64,000 nt of DNA, from NCBI RefSeq assembly GCF_000715075.1, contig NC_134097.1:127222997-127286996 (forward strand), written 5' to 3'. The DNA is from Nicotiana tabacum. Lineage: Eukaryota > Streptophyta > Magnoliopsida > Solanales > Solanaceae. Position 1 is the stretch's first letter; every line of letters begins with the position of its first letter. Positions 21,857 through 34,457 of this stretch are shown piece after piece. The notes under the pieces were generated by a model. The model did not search any database and was not told the DNA's origin. It saw only the letters and a list, made by a program, of their open reading frames with translations. The translations under genes and the position numbers were made by a program.

Positions 21857-24800
21857 TGTTGATACCCAATTTTTCCCTATAATATTTTTAAAGTGCATAT
21901 ATACCTTCAAAACTATGCATTAACATCAATGGATATTTTTTCATAATTTCTATATTTTAAAATTAATTTATTCTAGTATTTCATTGATTTAATTTTGCTA
22001 TTTATAGCCATATTAAGTTCAAATTATTTCACAAATGGTCAGATTTAAAACTTTTGGTTACAATTGCAATAATTTTGCAATTATAGCCCATGCATACATC
22101 ACTGCATTATTTTACCAGGAATTGGTCCATTATATTTTTAAAATAGTGAATAAATATTTTAAAGCACTTCTATGCATGACAATTATTTTTCTCATTGTTA
22201 ATTATTTCATAAAATAACTTTTATTCAATTACTTGGGTATTTAATAAATAGCCCTTCTATTTTCGGATCTAGCCTAATTGAACAACCCAATTTCAACCCC
22301 CAGGTCCCTAACACAATTCATCCCAGGCCCAAATCAAATTAAACCCGGCCCCAAACCCTCTAAATCCTGGCCGTTGATCACAGAGATCAACGACCATTAT
22401 CGCTTATTACCTTTTTAATTCCGAACGACCCCCCCTCTAACCTAGCTCATTCTCACCACACTTCGCCGCCCTCGTTCGCTCATCTCTTCAGTTCTCTCTC
22501 TGAGACCTAAACCTAACCCTAGTTGCCGCTACCCAAAACCAGCCCTAATCCCTCTGATCCTCACTCGATCCATGGATTCCCATGGTTGTTTGAGACTTCT
22601 ACTTGTTTCCTACATTTCTTGGTTGCTCGTTTTTGTGATTTCATGGAAAGATCTCGAAGAGAACTAGTCCATATCTTGTTCAAGACCCTCTGAAAGTCCA
22701 TCAATGGTCTATGAGTGCTTTTTCTATCAATGTTTACGATTAAAATCTCTAGTTCAAGACCAGATTTCCCTTTACCCTTTCCTTTTTTCTTCAAAAACCT
22801 AATGTTTGGACTTGAATCGGTTCAGATCTTTGTAGATCTAGAGCGTCCTGAATTCATCATTGATTTTCTTTAAGGTTCTCTTACTTCCTTACTGTTAATC
22901 GATTTTCAACACTATGTTATTCTAGGGTTTTTGGTTTCTTTGTTATTTGTTTTCAGAATCCCTGCCTATTTGAAGTGTTTCAAGTTTCCATGGCTGTTTT
23001 CTTTAAGGGTCCTTTGATTTCTATACTGTCAATCGACCTTAAGTGTTTTCAAATTAGGGTTCTTCCCAGACTTCTCTTCAAGAGGTTTTTTCTACTTTCA
23101 AATATTTAATCTAGTCATCTCTTTATGTGTTTGATTAATTTTCGTATGTATGCTCGAACCCTAGATGTTTCTGATGGTAACACTGATTTCTTCAATTTTT
23201 TCATTTATTATGTTTATGTCTGTGAACCAATGGTATTAACTGATTCTATTTAGGGATTTGAGTGATTTTCCTGTTAAATCCAGCATTCTTTGGGACTTTC
23301 TTTTGCTTAATTGATTTCTATTTAGGGAATTTGAATAATTCTTTCCTTTTAAAATCAGTATTTTCCGGAATCTTTACTTGTCTCCCTATTTTGACTAACT
23401 ATATTTGCCTTAATTAGTTATCAATAGTTTGGGGATTTGATGGACTCCTTATATGGTATGGTGTTGATTTATTACCTTATTTGAGTCCCAGTTCTGACCG
23501 TTAACTGACTCTCCCCAATTAAAGGAGCCTTTTCCGGATTTCTCAATTGGAATTGATTCCATAATTGGTTGATTGCTTCTAATTAACTGAACTGTGATTC
23601 TCTTTACCTTATTTGTTTACTCCCTAAAGTGTTATATTTTGCTCCTTCAACAGACGAACACACTGTTCAAATACACACACATACATTCAAACTCTCTCTT
23701 CTTTCTTTGCTGCTTGTATTGATTGTTTGTCTAGCCGGCTGAAAGCCAATTCTAGATAGTGGAGTTGCACCTGTTTTTATATTCTGCATTTCTCTTCTTT
23801 AACTGGTATGTCTCCAGTTAGACTTTAAAACTCACATTTATGTATTCTATGCCTATACATCTATGCTTGTTCCTGCATTAGTTATTCAATTTATTTCTCT
23901 ATTTACTGTTATTAAGCATGTTTAAATTCCACCTTATGTGTAATCAGCATGACTGACTTCATTTATTTCTTTGATATTTGTCCAGCATGTTTACTTAGTT
24001 CCCTTACCCCTCCCTTTAATTAGTATGACTATGTTAGTTATTTAGTTTTCTAGTTCATTCAATTGGTCCCGATTGTGTCCAATTCTGCTCAACACATCTT
24101 TGTTTTCAACATGATTCTGTTACATTCTTTATCTATGTCTTAACTATCTATCACCATGACTAGATTGTTCAGCAGACTCCTAGTTGTTCTGGACATTTGC
24201 TATATCAGTTTCCCTATTTATGTGGTTTCAACCTTATATGTTTCCCAACCCCCTTCACCCTTTGTTTGTAAGTCTGCTTGTTAAGTGAATCTGGGTATTC
24301 TATGATTAATTGGGTTGTTTGCTGAGTATGCTTTCCTCAAAGAATGATTTCAAACTACTGCTCCTACTCCTAGCATTCTTCTCAAAACTGGTCACTCCCA
24401 GTATATTTAAGAACTGTTTTTGAATCTTTTCACTTCTAACTGTTTTTACTAAGTCTTTCAACATTATGTCAAGCACTCTCACCCTACTCTTAGACTATTA
24501 AGTTCTGCCCCTCTGGTATGTGTACTGCTTAGGGATCCCTGAGATCTCTCTAAACTCTAGCATACCAGGGTTGGCCCTTCCACACTGCACATAACCAATC
24601 CCTATTTTATGAAAGGTCTTGGTGTAAGCACTGCCCAAGATCCTTGAGGTCCTTATGGAACTCTGACACACCAAGATATACACCATTGGTTGTGAGATCT
24701 TTGGCTTCTGAGACTCTATTGAAGGCCTGGCATTCTCAGGTTTACTTTGGGCCTGATTTAGGCTCCTTATAATATAGTTTCATTTACTTATGTAATTCAT

Positions 24801-26502
24801 TTGATCCCGGTCTGTAATAATATTATTTGTAAATGGATGTTGGGGTGATTAGTAAAAGGGGAGGGTTCCTATATGATGTTTGTGGGAAACTGGGTAGATA
24901 TCATGCTTTAGGTTGATACATAGTAGAAGTCATGCTCTTAGTTTATATATATTTGCAACAGAAATCCTGCTTTGAGTTTATGTTAGGATAGAAATCATGT
25001 TTTAGGCCCATATGCTATGTTGCTTGCATCAAGACATGTCATAAGTCTATAATATTTGCATTAGAAAACCTGCCTTAGGACACTCGCATTTATATTTTGC
25101 ATATTAGAAACATGTTATAAGTTCATCACTTCTTTCTCTGACTCTGCATAAGTTATTATCACCTGGAAATCATGTCATTAAACTGCTGCTATAATCAGGC
25201 TTAATAAAAATGATCATCTCTCTGTGCATTAGAAATCCTGATTTAGGACTTTGTTTGCATTGGCTCTAAACCATGTCTACGTCGTTTGAATGAATAACTA
25301 TCTATAAAAGGTTTTAAAAATAGTCCAACACATAGATATCATATCCTAGTGTAAACATGCATGAAATCAGTTTTATAATATTAGTCGTCTAGATTAGCAT
25401 GCATATAGGATTGGACAACTTCAAGTTATTTCAATTAGCTCTTAGAATTATGATCGCACAGCCTATACCTAGGCAAGCCTTAGGTAATTAATGGCCTAAT
25501 AACTATAGAGTTATACTCTGCTTATTTGTAAAGTTTCACAGGTTTAACAGGCTATAAAACCAGTAGTCAAGCTGATTAGGATTCTGCCACTTCTCCTTTA
25601 AACGAATGTTGCATATTCTGTGTTTGTGATGTTCATCTAGATATCATGTTCTAGGGCCTTCTAAATTTCTTTAAAATCAGTTGTTTGAGACGTGCTACGT
25701 ATCTAGTTATGTGTGGAGGCAAACATGAGCCCCTAATTGCTTCCCTATTTGACAGTCCTACGTGTTTTTTGTTGTCGCTTAGATTTTACCTTTTAAATAC
25801 CTTAGGATTGTCTAGAACTGCCTAAGTATAGAGGTCCTAAACGCCTCCATGACCACAAGGAAAGGACGAGTAAAACACGCTTAGAGTTCATTAATTAAAC
25901 TCACTTATATAACCACTAAGGGGAGGGTAATGTATAGTAAAAAGATATGATGACTTATGCGCTAATGTCACGTGTAGCCCTTCTAGTTGATGAGGATTAC
26001 CGGGCATTGTATAGATTGATCCTATAGGCTAATCAACTTAGGACTTCCCTTCTCCAATTCACATATGTGTGCTTAAACTGCCTAAACTTCCTTGGTTTAT
26101 GTATGTGTGCTTGGACTGTTCAAACCTCCTTAATTTACGTATGCTTAGACCATCTAAACTTTCTTGATTGTATATGTGTTTAGACTGCATAAACTACTTT
26201 TACTTGCAAATGTGTTCTTAGACCGCTTACTTGTTAAATGACTAATTCACATAATTAAGTTCGGTCGGGACCCGCCGTTGTAGACCGCGAGGGGTGCCTA
26301 ACACCTTCCTCTCAAGGTTATTTCGAGCCCTTACCCTAATCTCTGGTAATGCGCTTGAGTTTGAGTTAATTGCCCTATGTGCCCTAACGCACCTTAATCC
26401 GTTAGGTGGTGACTCTTCAAATACCCAATTCCCAAAAGGAAATGAGTTGTTCCCCATGAATGTCGAAACCTGGACTCTGCGAAGGAAAAAGTGGGCACAA
26501 CA
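21857..26502 (+). repeat. E2 3' LTR (about 4.65 kb)
   Basis: Starts TGTTGATACC after the polypurine tract and ends GGGCACAACA, so its ends are TGTTG...CAACA. The length matches the E1 LTR. No ORF of note. A perfect 8-base dyad CGTTGATC/GATCAACG is at 22371-22391, corresponding in position to dyads in the E1 LTR, but I see no clear TATA box there. The right edge is followed by GACGG as the presumed target-site copy; its partner is outside the window. Confidence 0.75.
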
Positions 26503-26692
26503 GACGGCTGGGAAGATTTTCGAGGTGGAATTTGAGGATGTTTATGTCAAGGCACGTGCATCTCGTGACGCCTGTGGTTATGATCCCGGTACGCCCGAAG
26601 GAGACGATGATTAAGACGCCATATATGGGCTTGCCTCTGACCCTTGGTACGACTATGAGTATGTCGGTGACGTTGTTGATGGGGGATGATGC
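26503..26692 (+). pseudogene. Coding-like remnant, possibly the C-terminus of an antisense ORF in E3
   Basis: A plus-strand frame entering from the E2 LTR end reads as an acidic, aromatic-rich peptide (FEVEFEDVYVKAR, then DPGTPEGDDD) to TAA 26612. It continues in the same frame past that stop (DAIYGLASDPWYDYEYVG) to TGA 26690. A T-rich, 3'-UTR-like stretch follows to about 26880. Antisense extra ORFs between pol and the 3' LTR are known in Tat elements, and this one is antisense to E3. I do not recognise the protein; its N-terminal part would be on the other side of E2. Confidence 0.4.
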
Positions 26693-26888
26693 GGCGTGAA
26701 GTCTTTGTACTTAGTTTTTTTGCTTTTTAGTGTTTTACTATTTTTGTGGGGGCGTCTTTCCCGCCCTTTGTAAAAATGTATTGGAATGGAATGATTGAAA
26801 TGAAACAATTCTCTTTTGTTGTGTATTTCTAGCTCTTCTTTTTCTTTCTTTTTTGTGAGTTCTTTTGTGAGAAAGTCCCTGGCTTTCG

Positions 26889-27372
26889 GTTCGACTCAAA
26901 CGAGGTCAAATGTAAGTTAATTCGAGCTAGGTCGAATGTAGAACAATTCGAACGAGTTCGAATGTATATTGATTCAAGCGAGGTTGAATGTAAGTTAATT
27001 CGTGCGAGATCGAATGTAGAATGATTCGAACAAAATGTAGAATGATTCGAACGAGGTCGAATGTATATTGATTCGAGCGAGGTCGAATGTAAGTTAATTC
27101 GAGTGAGGTCAAATGTAGGCGAGCAAGGTCGAATGTAGAACGATTCGAATGAGGTCGAATATGTATTGATTCGATCGAGGTCGAATGAAAATTAATTCGA
27201 GTAAGGTCGAATGTATATTGATTCTAGCGAGGTTGAATGTAAGTTAATTCGAGCAAGGTTGAATGTAGGTTAATTCGAGCGAGGTAGAATGTAGAATGAT
27301 TCAAATGAGGTCGAATGTGTATTGATTCGAGCAAGGTCGAATGTAAGTTAATTCGATCGAGGTCGAATGTAT
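26889..27372 (-). repeat. 26-bp tandem array in E3 3' region
   Basis: About 18 units of the form ATTCGAGCGAGGTCGAATG plus about seven bases. Each unit is a hairpin: ATTCGA pairs with TCGAAT across a GCGAGG-like loop. One unit has ATTCAA/TTGAAT, both arms changed together; others carry single mismatches. Confidence 0.85.
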
Positions 27373-27670
27373 ATTGCCTTTACATTGGTGTGATGTGCAA
27401 ATTTGGTAGAGGTGTAAGAAATACTGCTTTGTTTATTCATCGGAGAATATTACATTTCTTTTCGGTCTGTACATACATTCGAGGAGTCCCAGTATATCTA
27501 GTCCCTTCGTCGCTCGTCCTAGAGAAGTAGTCGATAGGCAGGGCGATGAACTAAATACCTAAACTCCGGGACGCCCCCTTCATCGCCTCATTAAAAACAT
27601 CCCCGAGAAAACCCAATTGGGATAAAACTCAGGTGAGGGAAAAAGAGTACGACTTGGAGGACGTCCATCT
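27373..27670 (-). other. E3 3' region between integrase and array
   Basis: Non-coding on both strands as far as I can see. It contains GGTTTTCTCGGGGATG (minus strand), a stretch resembling the 3' regions of Tat-like elements. Confidence 0.4.
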
Positions 27671-28868
27671 TCAGAAGTTGAAGTATTTGAGGTGGGGGAC
27701 ATTCCTATTGTTTGGTAGTAGTTTTCCCTCCATTGTTTCTAGTTGGAATGACCCTTTGTTTGTTGTTGCTGTGATTTTATATGGTATGTCCCAATTGGTT
27801 CCCAGTTTACCTTCTCGCGGGTCTTTGCTCGCTTTTTTTTTGTCTTTGAGCACATAATCCCCTACCTTGAGTGGTTTGACTTTGGCTTTTTTGTTGTAGT
27901 ACCATTCTGCTTGTTGTTTTTGAGCTATCATTCTTACATAGGCCATGTCTCTTCATTAATCTGTTTTGTCGAGGTCTTGCTTTCTGCTTTCATCGTTACT
28001 TGGTACGCTCTCGTTGGAGTATCTTAGACTTGGCTCCCTGACTTTGACTGGTATCACTGCGTCAGTCCCGTAGACTAGTGAATATGGCGTTTCTGTTGTG
28101 CTTGTTTTTAGCATGGTGTGGTATGCCCATAACACTTCCAGTAGCATTTTTGACCACAGTCCCTTGGCGTCCTCAAGCTTCTTCTTCATGGTGTTCAGTA
28201 TTGTTTTGTTGGAGGATTCCGCCTCACCGTTACTTGAGGGATGATATGGCGTGGTGAGTATTCGCTTGATGTGCCATTTCTCGAAGAATTCGGCGGTCTT
28301 TTTTCCTGTGAACTGGGGTCCTTTCTTTGGAGATCCCGAAGCGGCATATGATGTTTCTCCATATGAATGTGATTACTTCATGTTCGCGTATTTAGGCGAA
28401 TGCAACTGATTCTACCTACTTAGAAAAATAGTCAGTTAAAATCAAAAGAAATCGTATATTACCTCGCCACACTGGAAGGGGTCAGACGATGTCCATCCCC
28501 CACTTGATGAATGGACAAGGCAATGTGACGAAGTGGAGGTGCTCGCCCGCCTGGTAGATCATTGGAGCGTATTGTTGGCATTGTTCACACTTTCGGACGA
28601 AGTCGGTGGCTTCCTTTTTCATGGTGGGCCAGTGATAGCCGGCCTGTATGAGGCATCTAACGGGGGATCGATTACCAGTATATGCTCCGCAGTGGCCTTC
28701 GTGTACTTCTTCGAGGATGCGCCTAGTTTGGTTTGGTCCTAAGCACTTTGCTAAGGGACCACCGAACATTCTTTTGTATAGTGCATGGTTGATGATGTTG
28801 TATCGAGCCGCCTGCATTCGAAGCTTCTTGGCTTCTTTTTTGTCGGGTGGGAGCACTCTGTCCTGCAA
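27671..28868 (-). pseudogene. E3 integrase, broken
   Basis: From 28868 downward: zinc domain HEGHCGAYTG...KCEQCQQY (about 28720-28590), then the first catalytic Asp in WGMDIV just before a stop at 28482. The middle of the core (28480-28190) is scrambled by stops and shifts. YHTMLKTSTTETPYSLVYGTD (about 28130-28060) and a C-terminal part with VGDYVLK (27671-27946) are still recognisable. Confidence 0.8.
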
Positions 28869-30870
28869 GTATGATTAATACGATTGTGCTAGTCCCAAAT
28901 CAAGTTTATAGTGCGTACCTCAACGGAGGAGTGTGACCACATTTTCTTTTCCGCTTATGTTCTTGGTGGCCACTGCTAATTTGGCAAGGCCATCTGCTTT
29001 GATGTTTTATGCTTGGGGTATCTAGTTGAGTTAGAACTCGTCAAACTCGGGCAGTAGCTTATGAATTTCTGCCTGATATTTTTGTAGCCTTTGTTCTTTT
29101 ATTTGGAAAGTCCTTGTGACTTGGTTGACGACGAGTTGTGAGTCACATCGGAGGATGACTCGTCGTTCTCCGTACTTGAGAGCTAGTTTCAATCCTGCAA
29201 TTACGGCCTAATACTCAACCTTATTATTAGTTATGTCGGGACACCGTATGGACTAGAGAATGACTTCGCCAGTTGAGACCTCGAGCACGAGTCCCAGTCC
29301 GGATCCTGACGCGTTGGAGGCACCATCGGTGTACAGGACCCATAGGTCGGGTAACTTAGGAGAGGTATGGGCGGCTTCCTGCTCGGCCTCAGATGATATT
29401 TTGGCGACGAAGTCTACAAGTACTTGTGACTTTATCGTCGTTCACGGGTGATATGTTATATCGTGCTCGCTTAATTTGATGGTTCACTTGGCCAATCTAC
29501 CCGACAGCTCGGGTTTATGTAAGATGCTTCTTAGGGGGAAGGTCGTGACCACCGAGATGGGGCGCCATTGGAAATAGGGTCTCAACTTTCATGAAGCTAC
29601 GACTAATGCCAGGGCCAGATTTTTGAGGTGGGGGTACCTCGTTTCGGCATCGACCCTAGTTTTGCTAATGTAATAGATTGGAGATTGCGTACCTTTACTT
29701 TCATGGGCCAAAACTACGCTTACTGCGACGTCGAATACGGCCAGATAGATTAAGAGACATTCGCCTGGTTCTGCCTTGGAGAGTAATGGGGGTGAGGACA
29801 AGTATGCCTTTAGTTCTCTTAGGGCGTTGACGCATTCGGAATTCCAGTGGAGTCCATTGTCCTTTTTGAGAACGTTGAAGAATTTTTGGCATCTATCAGA
29901 GGACCGTGAGATGAACCTCGATAGGGCGGCTATATGGTCGGTCAACTTCTGCACTTGTTTCTTGTTGGCCAAAATTTCAGGTATTCCTCTATAGCCTTGA
30001 TTTGGTCGGGATTGACCTCGATGCCTCTCTGCGACACCACGAAGCCAAGGAACTTTCTCGAGGCCACGCCGAAAGTACACTTTTCAGGGTTCATCTTTAT
30101 GATGTATCGTCTGAGTATGTCGAAGGATTTCCTCAGGTGGTCGATGTGGTCCTCTTTTATTTTGATTTGACTAACATATCGTCTATATAGACTTCCATCA
30201 TATTGTCGAGCTGCTCTTTGAACATCTTGGTGACCATCCTTTGATAGGTCTCCCCTGCATTTTTCAACCCGAACGGCATGACTTTGTAGCAGTACGTCCC
30301 TTGGTGTGTGATGAAGCTGGTTTTTTCTTGGTCTTCCTCCTCCATGAGGATTTGGTTGTAGCCTAAGTAGGCGTCCAAGAAGCTTAATAACTCGTGTCCT
30401 GTTGTTGCGTTGATGAGTTGATCGATGTGGGGCAACGGGAAGGAGTCTTTCAGGCAGGCTTTGTTTAGGTCCGTGAAGTCTACGCACATGCGCCATTTCA
30501 CGTTTTTCTTTTTCACCATGACCAAATTAGCAACCCATTGGGGGTATTTTGACTCTCGAATGGAACTTTTAGCGAGCAATTTTTCTACCTTTTCGTGGAC
30601 GGCCACGTTGATTTCAGCATTGAACCTTTTTCTGATTTGTCGTACCGGTGAGTAGAGTGGATCGACATTCAGCTTGTGTGTTGCAATGTCTTTCGGGATC
30701 CCTGGCATATCTATATGGGAGAAAATGAACAGATCGGCGTTATCAGTTAAAAATTTATGGAATTTACCTGGTTCTGTGAGTTTGTGGCCGATGTAGGATT
30801 TTTTGTTGTGGTCTCTTTCGTCTAGCTGGACGAGATTGAGGTCTTCCACTATTGACCCTGTGGCTTCCAC
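28869..30870 (-). pseudogene. E3 reverse transcriptase and RNase H domains, broken
   Basis: From 30870: RT fingers and palm with WRMCVDFTDLNKAC, LPHIDQL and the catalytic YIDDM near 30170, then a stop at 30157-30159. The thumb continues in another frame (MNPEKCTFGV, about 30085), and the first RNase H in a third (29589-30080, AETRYPHL). The archaeal-like RNase H is at about 29350-28950 (VLYTDGASNASGSG near 29340, with several stops). The order matches Tat elements. Confidence 0.8.
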
Positions 30871-30960
30871 GACGTCAGGGTCTTTGACGATGTCTGTTTG
30901 TTTGTTGGAATCGGGCCCCGACTTTGGTAATTTCTATGCTCTTGAGCCCTCCTCTCTTAA

Positions 30961-31660
30961 CTATTGAGTGTATATGCAATCTTGGGCGATGCAGTAGCAT
31001 TCTTGAGCTGTGCGTTGTTCACCCCGGATGCTGAATATTCCCCATGGGGTAGGGAACTTGATGACTTGATATAAACTGAACGGGATGGCCCTCATGGTAT
31101 GTATCCAGGGTCTCTCTATAATGGCGTTGTAGGATGTGTCTTGGTTCATGACATGGAATGTTGTTTCTAGGGTGACGCCCCCGGTCAGAACGGGCAATGT
31201 TATTTCTCTGGAGGTTCATTCAATTGCATTGTTAAAACCTGTTAGTGTTATGCAACGTGGTACTATCTTAACCTCGAGTCTCATTTTTGTGAGAACTCGG
31301 GGGTGGATAATACACGCGCCGCTCCGGTCGTCTATAATGATTCTTTTTACATCGGTATCTGAAATTCATAAAGTAATGACAAGAGAGTCGAAATGAGGAA
31401 AGGTCAAACCGTGGGTATCTAATTTATCGAAGATGATACTATATTCGAGGTCATCATACCGTTCATGGGTGATCGGCCGCTTCAATTTGTGTGTGGTGGT
31501 GAACTTCACATGGTTGATTGTTGCTTCATTGCCTCTGCCGATGATCATTTGGATGGTGCAGGCGGGGAAGGGTGGCTTTGGGGGGCCTTGATGTGGTTCT
31601 CGTCAACGGGAGAAATTGGCTCTCCCTCGGTCGCTCATCAACTCCTTTAAATATCCTTAG
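30961..31660 (-). pseudogene. E3 protease region, broken
   Basis: Two frames separated by stops at about 31364 and 31200. The conserved core after the active site is visible (YNAIIERPWIHTMRA, about 31125-31080). The active-site region reads DDRSGA instead of a D-S/T/N-G motif. Confidence 0.6.
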
Positions 31661-32982
31661 TGGAGCATGTTCACTACTTTTTGTCGTAGGGCTATGCAAT
31701 CTTCGGTCTTGTGGCCCCGTTCCTGATGGAACTCGTAGAGGGCATTCGACTTTCTAGAATTTGGGCCCGACTTCATCTTTTATGGCCATTTCACCTTGGG
31801 ACCGAGCTTCTCCAGGGCGTAAACTATTTCTGAAGGAGACACACAAAAATTGTGAGCAGATAACAATGGAGGCATACCTCTTTCGTTTCAGTGAGTTCCC
31901 ATTTGTGGCCAGGAATCCCCTTTGGCTTGGCGGGGGATAGTGGGATGGTCGCTTTGTTGTAATGTTGGTGCCTTTCCCGATTGAGGCGTGGGCCTGCGGA
32001 TCTCTTCGGCTGACATTCTAACGATCTTTCCTTAATTCCATTTGGATTGTCATTAGCCATTGGGTCGGATCGTTGAGGTCGTCTTCATCTGCCCTAACCT
32101 CGGCACAGTAAGGGCGAGGAAGTCCCTGAGTCCTTCACTAGGAGATTGTTTGACGGCGAATATGTCATTCACTCTCGCTTATGCTTTCTTGGCCCCGGCA
32201 TGGGCGGTGACGAACTTGTCGGCCATTTCTTCGAACATCATTTCGCCGAACTTCTTTAGCAGCACCGACGGTATATGCTCTTTCGAGAGGTCGTTACCTT
32301 TTACCGTCGTGACGTAATGAATGATATGGTCTTCAAGGTCCGTTGTGTCGTTGTATATTTTTATATATGGTGGCATTTTGAAAGTTTTGGGTATGGCATG
32401 TCGAGCTGCCTCCTCGTTGTATGGTTGTTCCACGAACCGGCTGACGTCCCGTTTTGGCAGGAGTTTCGGGGCGTCTGGTATCTTATTAACTCTTTCTTGG
32501 TGCTCCCTCATTTGGTCACAGAGCGCTTTATTCTCATTCTCCATTTTTTCCATCTTTTTTAGAACGGCTACGAGGGCGTCGTTACCTGCATCAACCACGG
32601 TGTGAGGGTTACCTGTTAGGGGAAGAGCGTGTTGCTCATTGATGGTTATTGGGGTGTCAACTCGTGCAGTGTTTCTACTCACCCCTTGAGCGGGTTTATC
32701 GAGTATATTGCTTAGGGTACCTTGTTAGCCATGCCTCCAATAACTTTTTCACTGCGGGCGGCGCTTCTTTCGTCGTGGACGTGGAGGCTCCCTTCTCATG
32801 TGAAGCGGTTACACTTCCATGAGGAGGGGGTGAATCATTTTGCCTGGGTGAGGCGCTCGGCGTCACATTCTCCTCGTCTTCCCTGTCCACCTCGTTGATG
32901 GTGCCTAGGAGATTGGTAGTGACACCCATCACTTCTTTCGGTCTTTCCTCTCCTTTTCCTACCATTGTTAGCTTGTGCAAAC
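31661..32982 (-). pseudogene. E3 gag, broken with internal deletion
   Basis: From 32982: a hydrophilic N-terminal part ending at a stop near 32696, then a coiled-coil-like stretch (MEKMENENKALCDQMREH, about 32560-32510) and capsid start (FKMPPYIKIYN, about 32385). The capsid jumps from KKFGE straight to EEMADKFVTAHAG near 32230, which suggests loss of its middle part. Remnants of a zinc knuckle (FHQERGHKTEDC) appear near 31715. Confidence 0.7.
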
Positions 32983-33045
32983 AAGAAAAAGGGAGCTTTT
33001 GTTTTTTTTTTTATCTAGAAGAAACTAAACTTTTTAACTAGGAAT

Positions 33046-33067
33046 CTCCCCGCAGACGGCGTCAAAT
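33046..33067 (-). promoter_or_regulatory. Presumed primer binding region of E3
   Basis: On the minus strand TTTGACGCCGTCTGCGGGG lies between the LTR and gag. It is close to the TGGCGCCGTCTGTGGGG class of primer sites seen in plant gypsy elements. The tRNA partner was not determined. Confidence 0.5.
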
Positions 33068-33074
33068 TATTTGA

Positions 33075-33866
33075 CCAAAAAAGTTTTAAACCCTTTTAGT
33101 TAAACCAATTTAATAAATAGAGAAGAGGTGAATCCAAGTTAAAAGTAATAAATTCTAGATCCGAAAGTAAACAACTTAGACAGTATGGGCCTGTGTCCAA
33201 GTCAACAAATGTTGAGTTAATACTCAATGACTAGTAATTAATACGAGGATGAAACATGCAATAAATATGATAAATGACATTAAATATAATAAGAAGGAAT
33301 TTATCACCCAAATATTGGATGAAATGGATGATTCTTTCCTCTGACTACAACGTGTGATAGCAGACAAATGAAGTGGACTATGTGTTCTTGGATCTTGTGA
33401 GCTAAAGAGGGATATTATGTGATAGAACCAAACAAGAGAGACAAAATAAGCTTTTTGTTTATTCCTGATAGCCAACTCTTTACAAGATGTTCTTTCACCC
33501 AAGTTCCCAATCCCCCTTTGTTTCCTCTCTTCCTATTTATAAAGCATATCCGTAGAAACCCCTAAAAAAGTATAATGCGGGGGAATATTCAAAAGAATAT
33601 TCCTATTCACAATAACAAGAACATTCTAACAATTGCAATCGTTGCTATCTACTCGACCTCGGTACTGGTCTCCCCCTTTGAGCGACTCCTCGCCACTAGA
33701 CCGTACTTCGTTTTGACCTCGACCTCAGCTCGTCCGTCTGCATTCGCTAAACTAGACCTCAGTAGATAGGCCCTCTGTCTAAGCTTTGATGAGCAAAGTT
33801 ACTTAAGTAGCTAAAGAGTAACAAATACTTGGTGAAATAGTCTGTGCACGCAAGTTAACTCGAACA
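33075..33866 (-). repeat. E3 5' LTR (edges tentative)
   Basis: Lies beyond the primer region. On the minus strand it could begin TGTTCGAGTTAAC (33866), and it has a TATA box (CTTTATAAATAGGA) at 33536-33544. With no second copy in the window the edges cannot be verified. Confidence 0.45.
33536..33544 (-). promoter_or_regulatory. Candidate TATA box of E3 LTR
   Basis: The minus strand reads CTTTATAAATAGG, about 320 bases into the presumed LTR. Confidence 0.5.
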
Positions 33867-34457
33867 CTATAGTATCTAAAAAATAACAGTTGGATCAACG
33901 ATCTCAGAATGGACAAGTTGGCCATTTGTACGTACGTAACAGAATCGCAAAGTACTCCATACAAATTGAACTAAAAAGTCAGTTGCTCTTCTTTTCCCTG
34001 CTTAGAAAGCCACCCAATTTCAAAAGTTATCAACTGCAAAAACAAAAAAATAATAATAACGTTTACAACGCAGGAGTTGAGTCTATAAAATGTGTAAACA
34101 AGTATAACCATTAACTAACTCAAACTTAAGTATATCAACGATGTTCTTATCAATGCGCTTGGATAATGGGAAAGCTGCAGGAATTTGCTAGAAAAGTTTT
34201 AGTGCATAAAAACTGCTTTCTGATTAAGATCCTGGAGGCAAACAAAAAGATAATCCTGTACGGAACTATTATGTACAACAATGAATAGCATCAATGATAC
34301 TTTCTGTCCAGTATGGACAGCATTTAGGATGCAAGATTAGTAATAAAGCAAGAATAAGGGAAAACACATAAATTAAGCCAACAATGCCAACGAGTAGTCA
34401 TTCGACCTTTTTATATGATTTTCATTTTTTTTTCTTTTCTGAACATTTCTTTTTCTG
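33867..34457. other. Spacer between E3 and PDX2
   Basis: AT-rich with no ORF. It should contain the PDX2 3' UTR; I cannot place a poly(A) site with confidence. Confidence 0.4.

Larger units (their letters stand above)
15532..26502 (+). mobile_element. E2: decayed Tat/Ogre-type element, interrupted by E1
   Basis: It starts abruptly at 15532 in the protease/G-patch region, directly after the E1 LTR end, and continues through RT, RNase H, archaeal-like RNase H and integrase to a polypurine tract and a 4.65-kb LTR. Its 5' half (LTR, gag, protease core) is expected on the far side of E1, outside the window. Coding regions hold many stops and frameshifts, so this copy is much older than E1. Confidence 0.85.
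26503..33866 (-). mobile_element. E3: decayed Tat-like Ty3/gypsy element, minus strand
   Basis: Read on the minus strand: LTR with TATA, primer binding region near 33067, gag, protease, RT, RNase H, archaeal-like RNase H, integrase, 3' region with a 26-bp array. Every coding part is broken. No 3' LTR is seen on the low-coordinate side. The E2 LTR begins there, so E2 may have inserted into the E3 3' region, leaving the rest of E3 outside the window. The right edge at about 33866 is tentative. Confidence 0.75.

Noticed and set aside
21857..26502. Host gene introns and exons in the long AT-rich stretch
   Set aside because: Flanked by a polypurine tract and TGTTG...CAACA ends; no ORF beyond chance length, so it is read as an LTR.
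26242..26614. A gene spanning the E2 LTR end
   Set aside because: The first two thirds of this frame are LTR sequence; only the part after 26502 looks coding-like.
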